Assembly (NCBI GenBank): GCA_903940225.1
Contig: CAJAKC010000008.1
Coordinates: forward strand, 1-64,000
DNA: 64,000 bases
Direction: 5' to 3'
From: an uncultured Microbacteriaceae bacterium
GTDB taxonomy: Bacteria; Actinomycetota; Actinomycetes; Actinomycetales; Microbacteriaceae
Shown: positions 1-10,946 of the stretch, piece after piece
Layout: each line of letters opens with the position of its first letter
Position numbering within the stretch: the stretch's first letter is position 1
The notes under the pieces: model-generated
The model's database searches: none
What the model was told of the DNA's origin: nothing
What the model saw: the letters and a program-made list of their open reading frames with translations, nothing else
Position numbers and translations under genes: made by a program

Positions 1-2
1 AT

Positions 3-344
3 CGTCTTACCCTGCCGGCCTATCCCGCCGCGGTGGGCATTGTTGCGCAATTCTGGCCTCACAACCTGGGCGAGTCCGTCCAGTGGGCCGTTTTCGTCCT
101 CGCGGGCGCCGCGATTCTTGCGGGCGTTGCAGATTTGGGGTGGGGAGACGTCAAACTGCTCGGTGTGCTCGGAATAATCGCCGGCGGTTCCGGAACCGTC
201 GCGGAATCCGCGTTCTGGGTGTGCATCGGCGGGGGAACGCACGTCCTCGTTCACCTGATTGTCGACGGCGATCGGCGCGCGCACATTCCGTTCGGTCCGG
301 CCCTGTTAATGGGATTTGGCCCCTCCGCATTCGTCGCGGCGTAA
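3..344 (+). CDS. Prepilin peptidase, A24 family (C-terminal part, cut by window edge)
   Basis: The reading frame is open from the first bases, so the true start lies outside the window. The visible ~113 residues hold hydrophobic membrane segments and the motif GWGDVKLLG, which fits the second aspartate motif (GxGDxK) of type IV prepilin peptidases of the PilD/TadV type; a later HIPFGPALLMG also fits the family. Such enzymes sit in the membrane and remove the leader from type IV or Tad/Flp prepilins. The first catalytic aspartate would be upstream. No pilus genes are visible here, so the partner system is unknown. Family call fairly sure, subtype not. Confidence 0.75.
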   Translation, partial: RLTLPAYPAAVGIVAQFWPHNLGESVQWAVFVLAGAAILAGVADLGWGDVKLLGVLGIIAGGSGTVAESAFWVCIGGGTHVLVHLIVDGDRRAHIPFGPALLMGFGPSAFVAA

Positions 345-351
345 AACGGGC

Positions 352-380
352 TTGCCGAGAGTCACTTTCCCCTGTACGCT
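352..380 (+). promoter_or_regulatory. Promoter of the str operon
   Basis: TTGCCG at 352-357 and TACGCT at 375-380 are separated by 17 bases, a good actinobacterial housekeeping promoter. It lies just after the prepilin peptidase stop and predicts an rpsL leader of about 190 nt (to 579), in which I see no other clear element. Confidence 0.6.
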
Positions 381-579
381 TGACCTTTGGTGCGTGTTCT
401 CGCGGGCGAGCAATTGTCGGCGTGAATGACACCGAAGGACCGTAATCCGATTGGCCACTGTGATGGTGATCAACCGAGGTCCCCACGGCATACCGGCCGC
501 CGGCCGATTGGCGGGAGGGTTGAGAAATCGACCCCCACACCACAACTGTCACCGTGCAGAAATAACAAGGAGAAAAGTC

Positions 580-954
580 GTGCCAACGATTCAGCAGTTG
601 GTTCGTAAGGGCCGCAGCCCCAAGGTCACCAAGACCAAGGCGCCCGCGCTCAAGGCGAACCCCCAACAGCGTGGTGTGTGCACCCGCGTGTACACCACGA
701 CCCCGAAGAAGCCGAACTCGGCGCTTCGCAAGGTCGCTCGTGTCAAGCTTTCCAACGGCGTCGAAGTAACCGCCTACATTCCCGGTGAAGGCCACAACCT
801 TCAGGAGCACTCGATGGTTCTCGTCCGTGGTGGACGTGTGAAGGACCTCCCCGGTGTTCGCTACAAGATCGTTCGCGGCGCGCTCGACACTCAGGCCGTC
901 AAGAACCGCAAGCAGGCCCGTAGCCTCTACGGTGCGAAAGCAGACAAGAAGTAA
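580..954 (+). CDS. rpsL: 30S ribosomal protein S12
   Basis: Small-subunit protein at the decoding centre; 124 residues, the usual actinobacterial length. The GTG start at 580 gives [12 protein letters not shown] and follows AAGGAGA at 567-573; the longer upstream frame has no family similarity. TPKKPNSAL (Lys43, Lys44) and [10 protein letters not shown] (Lys88, Asp89) carry the residues normally found in streptomycin-sensitive strains. First gene of the str operon; its stop overlaps the rpsG start (TAATG). Confidence 0.98.
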   Translation: MPTIQQLVRKGRSPKVTKTKAPALKANPQQRGVCTRVYTTTPKKPNSALRKVARVKLSNGVEVTAYIPGEGHNLQEHSMVLVRGGRVKDLPGVRYKIVRGALDTQAVKNRKQARSLYGAKADKK

Positions 955-1424
955 TGCCACGTAAAGGACCCGCGGCCAAGCGCCCCGTCATCGCCGATCC
1001 CGTCTACGGCTCGCCCGTAGTTTCGCAGCTCGTCAACAAGATCCTCCTCGCTGGAAAGAAGGACCTCGCTCAGCGCATCGTTTACGGTGCACTCGAAGGC
1101 GTCGCTACCAAGTCCAGCCAGGACCCGGTAATCGTTCTCAAGAAGGCACTGGATAACGTCCGCCCCACGCTCGAGGTTCGCTCGCGCCGTGTTGGTGGAT
1201 CGACCTACCAGGTCCCGATTGAGGTCAAGCCGCACCGTGCGAACACTCTCGCACTGCGTTGGCTCACCTCGTACGCAAAGTCACGTCGTGAAAAGACGAT
1301 GACCGAGCGTCTGATGAACGAGATTCTCGACGCATCGAACGGACTCGGAGCGGCCGTCAAGCGCCGTGAAGACACCCACAAGATGGCCGAGTCGAACAAG
1401 GCGTTCGCGCACTACCGCTGGTAG
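954..1424 (+). CDS. rpsG: 30S ribosomal protein S7
   Basis: Head protein of the small subunit that nucleates folding of the 16S 3' domain and contacts tRNA at the exit site. 156 residues, the standard bacterial length, beginning [12 protein letters not shown] and ending in HYRW. The start codon overlaps the rpsL stop by one base, implying coupled translation. S7 is the usual autoregulator of this operon; no specific binding structure could be assigned. Confidence 0.98.
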   Translation: MPRKGPAAKRPVIADPVYGSPVVSQLVNKILLAGKKDLAQRIVYGALEGVATKSSQDPVIVLKKALDNVRPTLEVRSRRVGGSTYQVPIEVKPHRANTLALRWLTSYAKSRREKTMTERLMNEILDASNGLGAAVKRREDTHKMAESNKAFAHYRW

Positions 1425-1431
1425 TCGCACC

Positions 1432-1455
1432 GGAGCCGACCTCCGGGTCGGCTCC
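1432..1455 (+). other. Intercistronic hairpin between rpsG and fusA
   Basis: A perfect 10-bp stem (GGAGCCGACC with GGTCGGCTCC) closed by a TCCG loop lies 7 bases after the rpsG stop. It is not followed by a T-run, so it looks more like an mRNA processing, stability or attenuation element than a full terminator. Confidence 0.5.
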
Positions 1456-1502
1456 ACCCCCAAACTTTTACCCCACACAGAAACACTTACGGAGAACAGC
1501 TC

Positions 1503-3617
1503 ATGGCACAGGACGTGCTCACGGACCTCAACAAGGTTCGCAACATCGGAATCATGGCGCATATCGACGCGGGTAAGACCACGACGACCGAACGTATCCT
1601 CTTTTACACCGGAATCACCCACAAGATCGGTGAAGTTCACGATGGCGCGGCCACCATGGACTGGATGGCGCAGGAGCAGGAACGTGGAATCACGATTACC
1701 TCCGCTGCGACCACGTGTTTCTGGGACAAGAACCAAATCAACATCATCGACACCCCCGGACACGTCGACTTCACGGTCGAGGTCGAGCGTTCGCTCCGTG
1801 TCCTCGACGGTGCCGTAGCCGTCTTCGACGGTAAAGAGGGTGTTGAGCCTCAGTCCGAGACCGTGTGGCGTCAGGCCGACAAGTACAACGTCCCCCGCAT
1901 CTGCTTCGTCAACAAGATGGACAAGCTCGGCGCGGACTTCTACTTCACTGTCGACACCATCGTCAAGCGTCTCGGCGCGAAGCCACTCGTCATTCAGCTG
2001 CCCATCGGTTTCGAATCGACCTTCGTCGGTGTCGTTGACCTCATCGAGATGCGCGCCCTCGTGTGGAAGGGTGACTCGAAGGGTGACGTTTCCCTCGGTG
2101 CCGAGTACGAAGTTCAGGAAATCCCCGCGGACTTGCAGGCCAAAGCGGTCGAGTACCGTGCCCAGCTCGTCGAGGCGATTTCAGAGGCTGACGACGATCT
2201 GCTCGAAAAGTACATCGGTGGAGTCGAACTGACCATCCCCGAAATCAAGGGCGCGATTCGCAAGCTCACCATCGCGGGCGAGGCGTACCCCGTCCTCTGC
2301 GGCTCGGCATTCAAGAACCGCGGTGTCCAGCCCATGCTCGACGCCGTTATCGACTACTTGCCCTCGCCTCTCGACGTTCCCGCCGTTGACGGACTCGACG
2401 TTCGCGACCCCGAGAAGCACCACACGCGTAAGCCCGAATCGACGGAGCCCTTCGCGGCGCTGGCGTTCAAGATTGCCGTGCACCCGTTCTTTGGTCGACT
2501 GACCTACGTGCGCGTGTACTCGGGCAAGCTCAACTCGGGTGAACAGGTCGTCAACTCGACCAAGGACAAGAAGGAGCGCATTGGAAAGATTTTCCAGATG
2601 CACTCCAACAAGGAAAACCCGGTCGATTCGGTTACCGCCGGGCACATCTACGCCGTGATCGGACTCAAGGACACCACAACCGGTGACACCCTGTGCGACC
2701 CGGCTCACCCCATCGTCCTCGAATCCATGACGTTCCCCGAGCCCGTCATCGAGGTCGCCATCGAGCCCAAGACCAAGGCCGACCAGGAAAAGCTTGGCCT
2801 TGCGATTCAGAAGCTCGCTGAAGAAGACCCGACCTTCCGCACGGAACTGAACCAGGAAACCGGTCAGACCGTCATCAAGGGAATGGGTGAACTTCACCTC
2901 GACATCCTTGTTGACCGCATGAAGCGTGAATTCGGCGTTGAGGCGAACGTCGGAAAGCCGCAGGTTGCTTACCGCGAGACGCTCAAGAACACCGTCGAGA
3001 AGTACGACTACACCCACAAGAAGCAGACCGGTGGATCGGGTCAGTTCGCGAAGGTACAGATCACTCTGGAGCCGATGGAAGTGACCACCGAGAACCAGTA
3101 CGAATTTGTCAACGGAGTCACCGGTGGTCGTGTTCCTCGCGAATACATCCCCGCGGTCGACGCCGGAATTCGCGATGCCATGCAGGTTGGTGTTCTCGCC
3201 GGATTCCCCACCGTGGGAGTCAAGGCAACGCTCGTTGATGGCCAGTCGCACGATGTGGACTCGTCAGAAATGGCGTTCAAAATTGCCGGATCGATGGCCT
3301 ACAAAGAGGCCGCTCGTCGGGCAAACCCCGTTCTTCTCGAGCCGCTGATGGCGGTCGAGGTGCGCACACCGGAAGAGTACATGGGCGACGTTATCGGCGA
3401 CCTAAACTCTCGACGTGGGCAGATTCAGAGCATGGACGATGCGACTGGTGTTAAGGTCGTACGTGCTCTGGTACCGCTCTCGGAAATGTTCGGATATGTT
3501 GGTGACTTGCGGTCGAAGACCTCGGGTCGCGCAGTGTATTCGATGACTTTCGAGACGTACGCTGAGGTCCCGAAGGCAGTCGCCGACGAGATCGTCCAGA
3601 AGAGCAAGGGCGACTGA
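1503..3617 (+). CDS. fusA: Elongation factor G
   Basis: Translocation GTPase of 704 residues, full length. P-loop AHIDAGKT at residues 19-26, then DTPGH and NKMD motifs of the G domain, followed by EF-G domains II-V including GMGELHLDI. It moves tRNA and mRNA through the ribosome and also acts in ribosome recycling. Third gene of rpsL-rpsG-fusA-tuf, with a 78-base gap upstream containing the 1432-1455 hairpin and a GGAG ribosome site. Confidence 0.98.
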   Translation: MAQDVLTDLNKVRNIGIMAHIDAGKTTTTERILFYTGITHKIGEVHDGAATMDWMAQEQERGITITSAATTCFWDKNQINIIDTPGHVDFTVEVERSLRVLDGAVAVFDGKEGVEPQSETVWRQADKYNVPRICFVNKMDKLGADFYFTVDTIVKRLGAKPLVIQLPIGFESTFVGVVDLIEMRALVWKGDSKGDVSLGAEYEVQEIPADLQAKAVEYRAQLVEAISEADDDLLEKYIGGVELTIPEIKGAIRKLTIAGEAYPVLCGSAFKNRGVQPMLDAVIDYLPSPLDVPAVDGLDVRDPEKHHTRKPESTEPFAALAFKIAVHPFFGRLTYVRVYSGKLNSGEQVVNSTKDKKERIGKIFQMHSNKENPVDSVTAGHIYAVIGLKDTTTGDTLCDPAHPIVLESMTFPEPVIEVAIEPKTKADQEKLGLAIQKLAEEDPTFRTELNQETGQTVIKGMGELHLDILVDRMKREFGVEANVGKPQVAYRETLKNTVEKYDYTHKKQTGGSGQFAKVQITLEPMEVTTENQYEFVNGVTGGRVPREYIPAVDAGIRDAMQVGVLAGFPTVGVKATLVDGQSHDVDSSEMAFKIAGSMAYKEAARRANPVLLEPLMAVEVRTPEEYMGDVIGDLNSRRGQIQSMDDATGVKVVRALVPLSEMFGYVGDLRSKTSGRAVYSMTFETYAEVPKAVADEIVQKSKGD

Positions 3618-3626
3618 GCTCCTCGC

Positions 3627-3656
3627 GTGACGACACCCGTCGCGACGCGATAAACT
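3627..3656 (+). promoter_or_regulatory. Candidate tuf promoter in the fusA-tuf gap
   Basis: GTGACG (3627-3632) and TAAACT (3651-3656) are 18 bases apart. A promoter here would let tuf be made in excess over fusA. The leader to 3734 is AT-rich and holds two TCCGGA palindromes 3 bases apart (3691-3706 region). The -10 is good, the -35 only partial. Confidence 0.4.
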
Positions 3657-3734
3657 AAAACTTCATATTCCCCTATAAATCAATCATTTTGTCCGGAAAG
3701 TCCGGATAAAAACCGAACGTCCTAGGAGGACCCA

Positions 3735-4928
3735 GTGGCTAAGGCCAAGTTCGAGCGCAACAAGCCTCACGTAAACATCGGAACGATTGGTCACGTCGAC
3801 CACGGCAAGACCACTCTGACCGCTGCAATCTCGAAGGTGCTCGCAGAAAAGTACCCTTCGGCTGTCAACGTCGTTCGCGACTTCTCGTCGATCGACTCCG
3901 CTCCTGAAGAGCGCCAGCGCGGTATCACCATCAACATCTCGCACGTTGAGTACGAGACCCCCAAGCGCCACTACGCGCACGTTGATGCACCCGGCCACGC
4001 TGACTACATCAAGAACATGATCACCGGTGCTGCCCAGATGGACGGCGCGATCCTCGTGGTTGCCGCAACTGACGGCCCGATGGCTCAGACCCGTGAGCAC
4101 GTTCTTCTCGCGAAGCAGGTTGGTGTTCCTTACCTCCTCGTCGCACTCAACAAGTCCGACATGGTCGACGACGAGGAAATCCTCGAACTCGTCGAGGTCG
4201 AGGTTCGCGAGCTTCTCTCGAGCCAAGGCTTCGATGGCGACAACGCCCCCGTCGTTCGCGTTTCGGGCCTCAAGGCTCTCGAAGGCGACGCCAAGTGGGT
4301 CGAGTCGATCGTTGAGCTCATGGAAGCTGTTGACAACTCGGTTCCGGACCCGATCCGCGACAAGGACAAGCCGTTCTTGATGCCGATCGAGGACGTGTTC
4401 ACCATCACCGGTCGTGGAACGGTTGTTACCGGCCGCGCCGAGCGTGGAACTCTCGGAATCAACTCCGAAGTTGAGATCGTCGGAATTCGCCCGACCCAGA
4501 AGACGACTGTTACCGGAATCGAAATGTTCCACAAGCAGCTCGACGAAGCATGGGCCGGCGAGAACTGTGGTCTCCTCCTCCGTGGAACCAAGCGTGAAGA
4601 TGTTGAGCGTGGACAGGTTGTTGTCAAGCCTGGTTCGATCACTCCTCACACCGAGTTCGACGGCACCGCCTACATCCTCTCGAAGGATGAAGGTGGACGT
4701 CACAACCCGTTCTTCACCAACTACCGTCCCCAGTTCTACTTCCGTACCACGGACGTAACCGGCGTCATCGAGTTGCCTGCGGGTACCGAGATGGTCATGC
4801 CCGGTGACACCACCGACATGGCAGTCACCCTCATCCAGCCCATCGCAATGGAAGAGGGCCTCGGCTTCGCAATCCGTGAGGGTGGCCGCACCGTCGGCGC
4901 CGGCACGGTGACCAAGGTCAAGAAGTAG
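3735..4928 (+). CDS. tuf: Elongation factor Tu
   Basis: Aminoacyl-tRNA carrier GTPase of 397 residues. GHVDHGKT at 19-26 is the P-loop; DAPGHADY and NKSD follow, then the beta-barrel domains ending in [10 protein letters not shown]. The GTG start follows AGGAGG closely. DAPGH rather than the common DCPGH is also seen in other actinobacteria. The conserved C-terminal threonine (in GGRTVGAG) is the residue phosphorylated by the P1 Doc toxin in E. coli, of interest because a Doc relative lies at 52.9 kb. Confidence 0.98.
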   Translation: MAKAKFERNKPHVNIGTIGHVDHGKTTLTAAISKVLAEKYPSAVNVVRDFSSIDSAPEERQRGITINISHVEYETPKRHYAHVDAPGHADYIKNMITGAAQMDGAILVVAATDGPMAQTREHVLLAKQVGVPYLLVALNKSDMVDDEEILELVEVEVRELLSSQGFDGDNAPVVRVSGLKALEGDAKWVESIVELMEAVDNSVPDPIRDKDKPFLMPIEDVFTITGRGTVVTGRAERGTLGINSEVEIVGIRPTQKTTVTGIEMFHKQLDEAWAGENCGLLLRGTKREDVERGQVVVKPGSITPHTEFDGTAYILSKDEGGRHNPFFTNYRPQFYFRTTDVTGVIELPAGTEMVMPGDTTDMAVTLIQPIAMEEGLGFAIREGGRTVGAGTVTKVKK

Positions 4929-5264
4929 TCTCTACTTCTCCTTTCGTGGGGCTCGGCTTCGGCCGGGCCCCACGTTTTTTGTTGCCACCAGGGCGGAATT
5001 CCGAGTGCGCCAAATAAATGACACGCCCGAGTTGCACAAATGCAGGGCATATGAGAGAGTTGTGAAGTTGTATACGCACCGCCATGCGCGGTGCTCACTG
5101 CATGGAAGTGAATGGGGATCTATCCTCAGGCCGCCTGCAGACAGCACGGCTTACTGCTCGCGGGTTTACTCGCGTGACGGTCGGGCTCGTTGATAGAAGA
5201 ACAGTGGTGCGTAAGCACAGAGTCTCACGGACACACAGTCCGGGAATAAACCAAAGGATGGATC
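4929..5264 (+). other. Gene-free region between tuf and rpsJ (S10 operon leader)
   Basis: Apart from the tuf terminator, the remaining ~280 bases must hold the S10 operon promoter and leader. I see a hairpin at 5076-5094 (GCACCGC with GCGGTGC, 5-base loop) just after TATAC, and an AAAGGA ribosome site before the rpsJ ATG. TTGCAC at 5032-5037 could be a -35, but no -10 is well placed, so I do not name a promoter. No convincing small gene: the short frames lack recognisable protein character. Confidence 0.5.
4945..4980 (+). terminator. Rho-independent terminator of the str operon
   Basis: A 13-bp stem (4945-4957 with 4962-4974, one T-G pair) is capped by an extra-stable C(TTCG)G tetraloop and followed directly by six T (4975-4980). 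It starts 17 bases after the tuf stop. Confidence 0.95.
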
Positions 5265-5573
5265 ATGGCGGGACAGAAAATCCGCATTCGGCTGAAGTCA
5301 TACGACCACGCCGGACTTGACGCCTCGGCACGCAAGATTGTCGACACCGTTACCCGTGCGGGTGCGACGGTGATTGGCCCCGTGCCTCTTCCCACGGAGA
5401 AGGATGTCATTGCTGTCATCCGATCCCCCCACAAGTACAAGGACAGCCGCGAGCACTTTGAGAAGCGCACCCACAAGCGACTCATTGACATCATCGACCC
5501 GACTCCCAAGGCAGTCGACTCCCTGATGCGTCTCGACCTGCCCGAAGACGTTTCCATCGAAATTAAGCTCTAA
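5265..5573 (+). CDS. rpsJ: 30S ribosomal protein S10
   Basis: 102-residue S10 ([19 protein letters not shown]...), full length. It works in the small-subunit head and as NusE in antitermination complexes with NusB and NusG. First gene of the merged S10-spc-alpha cluster, 11 bases before rplC. Confidence 0.98.
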   Translation: MAGQKIRIRLKSYDHAGLDASARKIVDTVTRAGATVIGPVPLPTEKDVIAVIRSPHKYKDSREHFEKRTHKRLIDIIDPTPKAVDSLMRLDLPEDVSIEIKL

Positions 5574-5584
5574 AGGACATCCGA

Positions 5585-6235
5585 ATGACGAAGACTAAGA
5601 ACACCAAGGGTCTCTTGGGCGTCAAGCTTGGGATGACTCAGGCGTGGGACGCGAACAACAAGTTTGTTCCCGTTACCGTTGTCGCCGTTAGCCCCAACGT
5701 GGTTACCCAGATTCGTTCCCTCGAGGTCGACGGCTACGAAGCCGTCCAGGTCGCCTCGGGCGCGATCGACCCTCGCAAGGTCACCAAGCCCCTCGCCGGC
5801 CATTTTGAGAAGGCGGGCGTTACGCCTCGCCGTCACGTCACCGAGATTCGCACGGGCGACGCAGCCGAATACACCGTTGGTCAGGAATTGACCGCCGAAC
5901 TTTTCACCGCCGGAGACGCGATTGACGTCGTCGGTACCTCGAAGGGTAAGGGTTTCGCCGGTGTCATGAAGCGACACAACTTCAAGGGTGTTTCCGCTTC
6001 GCACGGTTCGCACCGCAACCACCGCAAGCCCGGTTCGATCGGTGCTTCGTCGACTCCGTCACGCGTCTTCAAGGGAATGCGCATGGCCGGTCGTATGGGT
6101 GGCGAGCGCGTTACCGTCCTCAACCTCTCGGTGCATGCTGTTGACGCCGAGCGCGGTCTTCTCCTCATCAAGGGCGCGGTTCCCGGTGCTGCCGGTCGCC
6201 TCGTCTTCGTTCGCAACGCAGTGAAGGGAGCTTGA
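5585..6235 (+). CDS. rplC: 50S ribosomal protein L3
   Basis: 216-residue early assembly protein near the peptidyl-transferase centre. The loop HRKPGSIG and [11 protein letters not shown] match the conserved central extension that reaches towards the active site. Ends [18 protein letters not shown]. It sits between rpsJ and rplD as in the classical S10 operon. Confidence 0.98.
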   Translation: MTKTKNTKGLLGVKLGMTQAWDANNKFVPVTVVAVSPNVVTQIRSLEVDGYEAVQVASGAIDPRKVTKPLAGHFEKAGVTPRRHVTEIRTGDAAEYTVGQELTAELFTAGDAIDVVGTSKGKGFAGVMKRHNFKGVSASHGSHRNHRKPGSIGASSTPSRVFKGMRMAGRMGGERVTVLNLSVHAVDAERGLLLIKGAVPGAAGRLVFVRNAVKGA

Positions 6236-6240
6236 GCGTA

Positions 6241-6885
6241 ATGTCCCAGGTATCCATCGTTGACGCAGCTGGCAAGAAGTCCGGTGCGATTGAGCTTCCC
6301 GCTTCGGTTTTCGGAGTTGAAACCAACGTTCACCTGATTCACCAGGTCGTCGTCGCCCAGCTGGCTGCTGCTCGTCAGGGCACGCACAAGACCAAGAACC
6401 GTGGAGAAGTTTCCGGTTCGGGTCGCAAGCCGTTCAAGCAGAAGGGAACCGGTCGCGCGCGTCAGGGTTCCGTTCGTGCACCCGAGCACACCGGTGGTGG
6501 AGTCGTTCACGGCCCGACCCCGCGTGACTACTCGCAGCGCACCCCCAAGAAGATGATTGCCGCCGCACTGCACGGTGCCCTCTCGGACCGCGCCCGCGCG
6601 GATCGCGTTCACGTCACGTCGGCATTCGCCGGGGTCGAGGCACCGTCGACCAAGGTCGCACAGAAGCTCCTCACCGAAATGACCACGGGACCCCGCGTCC
6701 TCGTCGTTGTCGAGCGTGAAGAGAACGTCGCCATCAAGAGTGTCCGCAACGTCATCGGCGTTCACACCATCACCGTTGGCCAGCTCAACGCGTATGACGT
6801 TCTGCACGCGGACGACATCGTCTTCACGCAGACCGCGTACGAGGCGTTCGTTGCCGCCAAGACCACGAAAGAGGTGTCCGCATGA
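6241..6885 (+). CDS. rplD: 50S ribosomal protein L4
   Basis: L4 lines the exit tunnel. The ATG at 6241 ([15 protein letters not shown], 214 residues) is preferred over the TTG at 6232 because GGGAG at 6226-6230 is 10 bases from the ATG but only 1 from the TTG. The loop [19 protein letters not shown] is the conserved tunnel loop. Its last four bases overlap the rplW start. Confidence 0.97.
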   Translation: MSQVSIVDAAGKKSGAIELPASVFGVETNVHLIHQVVVAQLAAARQGTHKTKNRGEVSGSGRKPFKQKGTGRARQGSVRAPEHTGGGVVHGPTPRDYSQRTPKKMIAAALHGALSDRARADRVHVTSAFAGVEAPSTKVAQKLLTEMTTGPRVLVVVEREENVAIKSVRNVIGVHTITVGQLNAYDVLHADDIVFTQTAYEAFVAAKTTKEVSA

Positions 6886-7193
6886 GCGTTCTCGCCGCAG
6901 CCCAGAACAAGGACCCGCGCGACATCATCGTCTCGCCCGTCGTCAGCGAAAAGTCCTACGGACTGATCGACCAGGGCAAGTACACCTTCGTTGTCGCACC
7001 CGACGCCAACAAGATCGAAATCAAGCTCGCAATTGAAAAGATCTTCAACGTCAAGGTCGCGTCAGTGAACACCCTCAACCGCCAGGGTAAGACCCGCCGC
7101 ACGAAGTTTGGCATGGGAAAGCGCAAGGACACCAAGCGCGCCATTGTCACGCTCACCTCGGGCACCATCGACATCTTCACGGCTGTCGGATAG
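6882..7193 (+). CDS. rplW: 50S ribosomal protein L23
   Basis: 103 residues; sits at the tunnel exit and docks trigger factor and [18 protein letters not shown] at the N-terminus and [22 protein letters not shown] are the family hallmarks. The ATGA overlap with rplD indicates coupled translation. Confidence 0.97.
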   Translation: MSVLAAAQNKDPRDIIVSPVVSEKSYGLIDQGKYTFVVAPDANKIEIKLAIEKIFNVKVASVNTLNRQGKTRRTKFGMGKRKDTKRAIVTLTSGTIDIFTAVG

Positions 7194-7212
7194 GGAATAG
7201 GACAGAAGAACA

Positions 7213-8049
7213 ATGGCTATTCGCAAGTACAAGCCCACTACCCCCGGCCGTCGCGGTTCGTCGGTAGCTGACTTCGCCGAGATCACACGATCGACGCCGG
7301 AGAAGTCGCTGCTGCAGCCGCTTCCCAAGACCGGTGGTCGTAACAACGCTGGTCGCATCACGACCCGCCACATCGGTGGAGGCCACAAGCGCCAATACCG
7401 CATCATCGATTTCCGTCGCCACGACAAGGACGGCGTGAACGCGAAGGTCGCACACATCGAGTACGACCCCAACCGCACCGCACGCATCGCGCTCCTCCAC
7501 TACGTGGATGGAACCAAGCGCTACATCATCGCGCCCAACAAGCTCAGCCAGGGTGACATCATCGAGTCGGGTCCCGCGGCTGACATCAAGCCCGGCAACA
7601 ACCTGCCTCTGCGCAACATCCCCGTCGGAACCGTGATCCACGCGATCGAACTCCGTCCCGGTGGCGGTGCCAAGATGGCTCGTTCCGCTGGTGCGTCGGT
7701 TCGTCTCGTTGCTAAGGACGGCCCCTACGCTCAGCTGCGTTTGCCCTCGGGTGAAATCCGCAACGTTGACGCGCGCTGCCGCGCAACCGTCGGTGAGGTC
7801 GGAAACGCCGAACAGTCGAACATCAACTGGGGTAAGGCCGGCCGTATGCGCTGGAAGGGTGTTCGCCCGACCGTCCGTGGTGTCGCCATGAACCCGGTTG
7901 ACCACCCGCACGGTGGTGGTGAGGGTAAGACCTCTGGTGGTCGTCACCCGGTAAGCCCGTGGGGTCAGAAAGAAGGCCGCACTCGCAAGGCCAATAAAGA
8001 GAGCAGCAAGCTCATCGTCCGTCGCCGCAACGCCGGCAAGAAGCGTTAG
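7213..8049 (+). CDS. rplB: 50S ribosomal protein L2
   Basis: 278 residues, one of the most conserved large-subunit proteins, needed for subunit joining and peptidyl transfer. The C-terminal [18 protein letters not shown] carries the conserved histidine next to the active site. Standard position between rplW and rpsS. Confidence 0.98.
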   Translation: MAIRKYKPTTPGRRGSSVADFAEITRSTPEKSLLQPLPKTGGRNNAGRITTRHIGGGHKRQYRIIDFRRHDKDGVNAKVAHIEYDPNRTARIALLHYVDGTKRYIIAPNKLSQGDIIESGPAADIKPGNNLPLRNIPVGTVIHAIELRPGGGAKMARSAGASVRLVAKDGPYAQLRLPSGEIRNVDARCRATVGEVGNAEQSNINWGKAGRMRWKGVRPTVRGVAMNPVDHPHGGGEGKTSGGRHPVSPWGQKEGRTRKANKESSKLIVRRRNAGKKR

Positions 8050-8061
8050 TAGGAGCCCAGA

Positions 8062-8343
8062 ATGCCTCGTAGTCTCAAAAAGGGTCCCTTCGTCGATGAC
8101 CACCTCTACCGCAAGGTCGTGGCACAGAACGAAGTTGGCACCAAGAACGTTATCCGCACCTGGTCGCGTCGATCGATGATTGTCCCGGCGATGCTCGGAC
8201 ACACCATTGCCGTTCACGACGGCCGCAAGCACGTCCCGGTGTTCGTCACCGAGACGATGGTCGGCCACAAGCTCGGCGAGTTCTCGCCCACCCGCACCTT
8301 CCGTTCACACGTGAAGGACGACAAGAAGGGCCGTCGCCGTTAA
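8062..8343 (+). CDS. rpsS: 30S ribosomal protein S19
   Basis: 93 residues, beginning [15 protein letters not shown] and containing [13 protein letters not shown], both diagnostic. It forms a complex with S13 in the head and contacts A-site tRNA. Full length. Confidence 0.98.
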   Translation: MPRSLKKGPFVDDHLYRKVVAQNEVGTKNVIRTWSRRSMIVPAMLGHTIAVHDGRKHVPVFVTETMVGHKLGEFSPTRTFRSHVKDDKKGRRR

Positions 8344-8360
8344 GGCGAGGAGGGAACATC

Positions 8361-8741
8361 ATGGTTGAATCCATCGCCAAACTCAAGGGGATCCGCGTGA
8401 CCCCGCAGAAGGCCCGTCGAGTCATCGAACTGGTCCGTGGCAAGCACGTTGAGGAAGCACTCGCGATCCTCAAGTTCGCGCCCCAGGGTGCCTCGGAACC
8501 CGTCCGCAAGCTCGTCGCTTCGGCTGTCGCGAACGCTCGCGTCACCGCGGACAAGGAAAACTTGCCGCTCAATGAGTCGGAACTCGTCATCGACAAGATT
8601 TTTGTTGACGAAGGACCCACCATGAAGCGCTTCCAGCCTCGTGCACAGGGTCGCGCGTTCCAGATCCTCAAGCGCACCAGCCACATCACCGTTGTGCTCA
8701 GCACCCCGGAAGCCCCGACCTCGAAGGCAGGTAAGAAGTAA
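8361..8741 (+). CDS. rplV: 50S ribosomal protein L22
   Basis: 126 residues; its beta-hairpin (around [14 protein letters not shown]) reaches the exit-tunnel constriction where macrolides bind. ATG at 8361 follows GGCGAGGAGGG. The stop overlaps the rpsC start by one base (TAATG). Confidence 0.97.
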   Translation: MVESIAKLKGIRVTPQKARRVIELVRGKHVEEALAILKFAPQGASEPVRKLVASAVANARVTADKENLPLNESELVIDKIFVDEGPTMKRFQPRAQGRAFQILKRTSHITVVLSTPEAPTSKAGKK

Positions 8742-9517
8742 TGGGTCAGAAAGTTCACCCCTACGGATTCCGCCTCGGAATCACGACCGACCACCGTTCG
8801 CAGTGGTTCTCGGACAGCACCAAGGTCGGCGAGCGCTACTCCGACTACGTTGCCGAAGACGTCATGCTTCGTCGCTTCCTCCAGGAGAAGCTCGACCGCT
8901 CCGGTGTTTCGCACATGGTCATCCGCCGCACGCGCGACCGTGTCGTTATTGACGTTCACGTTGCCCGTCCCGGTGTGGCCATCGGCCGCCAGGGAACAGG
9001 CCTGGACAAGTTGCGCGACGATGCTCGCGAACTGACCGGCAAGACGGTCATCATCAACGTCGTCGAAGCGCTCAACCCCGAGGCCGACGCTCAACTCGTC
9101 GCTCAGGGAATTGCCGAGCAGCTTTCCGCTCGTGTGGCTTTCCGCCGCGCGATGCGTAAGGGTCTCCAGGGCGCCCAGCGCGCCGGCGCAAAGGGTGTCC
9201 GCATCCAGGTGTCGGGTCGACTCGGCGGTGCTGAAATGTCGCGTTCGGAGTTCTACCGTGAAGGTCGAGTTCCGCTCCACACCCTCCGCGCCAACATCGA
9301 CTACGGCTTCTACGAGGCTCGTACGACCTTCGGTCGCATCGGTGTCAAGGTCTGGATCTACAAGGGTGACATGACCAACAAGGAACTCGCGATCGAACAG
9401 GCTGCACAGAAGGCCGCTCGTGGCGGTCGTGACGCAAACCGCGGACCGCGCCGTGCCGCTGCACCAGCTCGTGCAGCAGCCGAAGCTCCGGTCGCCAATG
9501 CAGGAACCGAGGCGTAA
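8741..9517 (+). CDS. rpsC: 30S ribosomal protein S3
   Basis: 258 residues with an N-terminal KH domain and the S3 C-terminal domain, forming part of the mRNA entry channel. [13 protein letters not shown] and IDYGF are typical. The last ~30 residues are an Ala/Arg-rich tail, common in actinobacterial S3. Confidence 0.97.
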   Translation: MGQKVHPYGFRLGITTDHRSQWFSDSTKVGERYSDYVAEDVMLRRFLQEKLDRSGVSHMVIRRTRDRVVIDVHVARPGVAIGRQGTGLDKLRDDARELTGKTVIINVVEALNPEADAQLVAQGIAEQLSARVAFRRAMRKGLQGAQRAGAKGVRIQVSGRLGGAEMSRSEFYREGRVPLHTLRANIDYGFYEARTTFGRIGVKVWIYKGDMTNKELAIEQAAQKAARGGRDANRGPRRAAAPARAAAEAPVANAGTEA

Positions 9518-9520
9518 ACC

Positions 9521-9940
9521 ATGTTGATTCCCCGTAAGGTCAAGCACCGTAAGCAGCACCACCCCAAGCGCACGGGTGCTGCAACCGGTGGTACCAAGGT
9601 CTCGTTCGGCGAGTTCGGTATTCAGGCGATTACTCCTGCGTACGTGACGAACCGCCAGATTGAGTCGGCGCGTATCGCCATGACCCGTCACATCAAGCGT
9701 GGTGGAAAGGTGTGGATCAACATCTACCCCGACCGTCCGCTGACGAAGAAGCCCGCCGAAACCCGAATGGGTTCCGGTAAGGGTTCGCCGGAGTGGTGGG
9801 TTGCCAACGTCAAGCCGGGCCGCGTCCTGTTCGAGGTCGCCGGTGTTTCCGAGGAACTCGCTCGTGAAGCAATGACCCGTGCTATCCACAAGTTGCCGCT
9901 GAAGGCGCGCATCATCAAGCGTGAAGAGGGAGACGCATAA
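9521..9940 (+). CDS. rplP: 50S ribosomal protein L16
   Basis: 139 residues ([14 protein letters not shown]...), positions A-site tRNA at the central protuberance base. [19 protein letters not shown] is the conserved segment. Last base shared with the rpmC start. Confidence 0.98.
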   Translation: MLIPRKVKHRKQHHPKRTGAATGGTKVSFGEFGIQAITPAYVTNRQIESARIAMTRHIKRGGKVWINIYPDRPLTKKPAETRMGSGKGSPEWWVANVKPGRVLFEVAGVSEELAREAMTRAIHKLPLKARIIKREEGDA

Positions 9941-10257
9941 TGGCACTCGGAACAAAGACCCTGCAGCCCGCCGATCTCGACACGTTCGAGAACGAGCGAC
10001 TCGTGGACGAACTGAAGAAGGCGAAGGAAGAACTCTTCAACCTTCGTTTCCAGTCCGCCACCGGTCAGTTGGAAAGCCACGGACGAGTCCGCGCGGTCAA
10101 GCGCGACATCGCCCGGATTTACACCATCATTCGCGAGCGCGAGCTCGGTCTGCGCACGGTCCCCGTTGCACCGGCCAAGCCCGCCAAGGCAGCCTCGAAG
10201 GCGAAGGCCACCGAAGAAGCCGCTGAGACCGTTGAGACCGTTGAGGAGACCAAGTAA
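9940..10257 (+). CDS. rpmC: 50S ribosomal protein L29 with C-terminal tail
   Basis: The L29 core (two helices, [15 protein letters not shown]) ends near residue 75; the protein is 105 residues against a usual 60-75. The extra ~30 residues are an Ala/Lys stretch followed by Thr/Glu/Val repeats. L29 sits beside L23 at the tunnel exit. Start and stop both overlap the neighbouring ribosomal genes. Confidence 0.96.
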   Translation: MALGTKTLQPADLDTFENERLVDELKKAKEELFNLRFQSATGQLESHGRVRAVKRDIARIYTIIRERELGLRTVPVAPAKPAKAASKAKATEEAAETVETVEETK

Positions 10258-10544
10258 TGGCTGCAGAGAAGAAGGTCGTCGCTTCGGCCGAGGACCGCAA
10301 CGATCGTAAGACTCGTCGCGGCTTGGTAGTCAGCGACAAGATGAACAAGACCATCACCGTTGTGCTGCAAGACCGCGTCAAGCACCCGCTGTACGGCAAG
10401 GTCATGAGCCGTTCGTCGAAGGTCAAAGCCCACGACGAAAACAACACGGCCGGCATTGGTGACCTCGTCATCATCGCCGAGACCCGCCCGCTGTCCGCCA
10501 CGAAGAACTGGCGACTCGTCGAGATCGTGGAGAAGGCGAAGTAA
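10257..10544 (+). CDS. rpsQ: 30S ribosomal protein S17
   Basis: 95 residues, an OB-fold primary 16S binder. [29 protein letters not shown] is the family core, after a ~20-residue N-terminal extension usual in actinobacteria. Start overlaps the rpmC stop. Confidence 0.97.
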   Translation: MAAEKKVVASAEDRNDRKTRRGLVVSDKMNKTITVVLQDRVKHPLYGKVMSRSSKVKAHDENNTAGIGDLVIIAETRPLSATKNWRLVEIVEKAK

Positions 10545-10570
10545 TTCGCCTCTCGTATTAGGAGAACAAC

Positions 10571-10942
10571 ATGCTTCAACAAGAATCCCGACTGAAGGTC
10601 GCCGACAACACCGGTGCCAAGATGCTGCTGACCATTCGCGTGCTCGGCGGCTCAACTCGCCGTTACGCGAGCATTGGTGACATCATCGTCGCAACCGTCA
10701 AGGACGCCATCCCCGGTGGAAACGTCAAGAAGGGTGAGGTCGTCAAGGCTGTCATCGTTCGCACCGTGAAGGAAGTTCGTCGTGCTGATGGTTCATACAT
10801 CAAGTTCGACGAGAACGCTGCCGTCCTCATCAAGAGCAAAGAGGGTGAGCCTCGCGGAACCCGCATCTTCGGACCCGTCGGCCGCGAACTCCGTGACAAG
10901 AAGTTCATGAAGATCGTCTCGCTCGCACCGGAGGTGATTTAG
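10571..10942 (+). CDS. rplN: 50S ribosomal protein L14
   Basis: 123 residues, beginning [17 protein letters not shown], at the subunit interface and the binding site of RsfS. ATG follows AGGAGAAC. Full length, and first of the spc-type segment. Confidence 0.98.
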   Translation: MLQQESRLKVADNTGAKMLLTIRVLGGSTRRYASIGDIIVATVKDAIPGGNVKKGEVVKAVIVRTVKEVRRADGSYIKFDENAAVLIKSKEGEPRGTRIFGPVGRELRDKKFMKIVSLAPEVI

Positions 10943-10946
10943 TCTC

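Noticed and set aside
8246-9955. 569-codon reverse open frame across rplV, rpsC and rplP
   Set aside because: Spans three certain ribosomal genes and has no family similarity.
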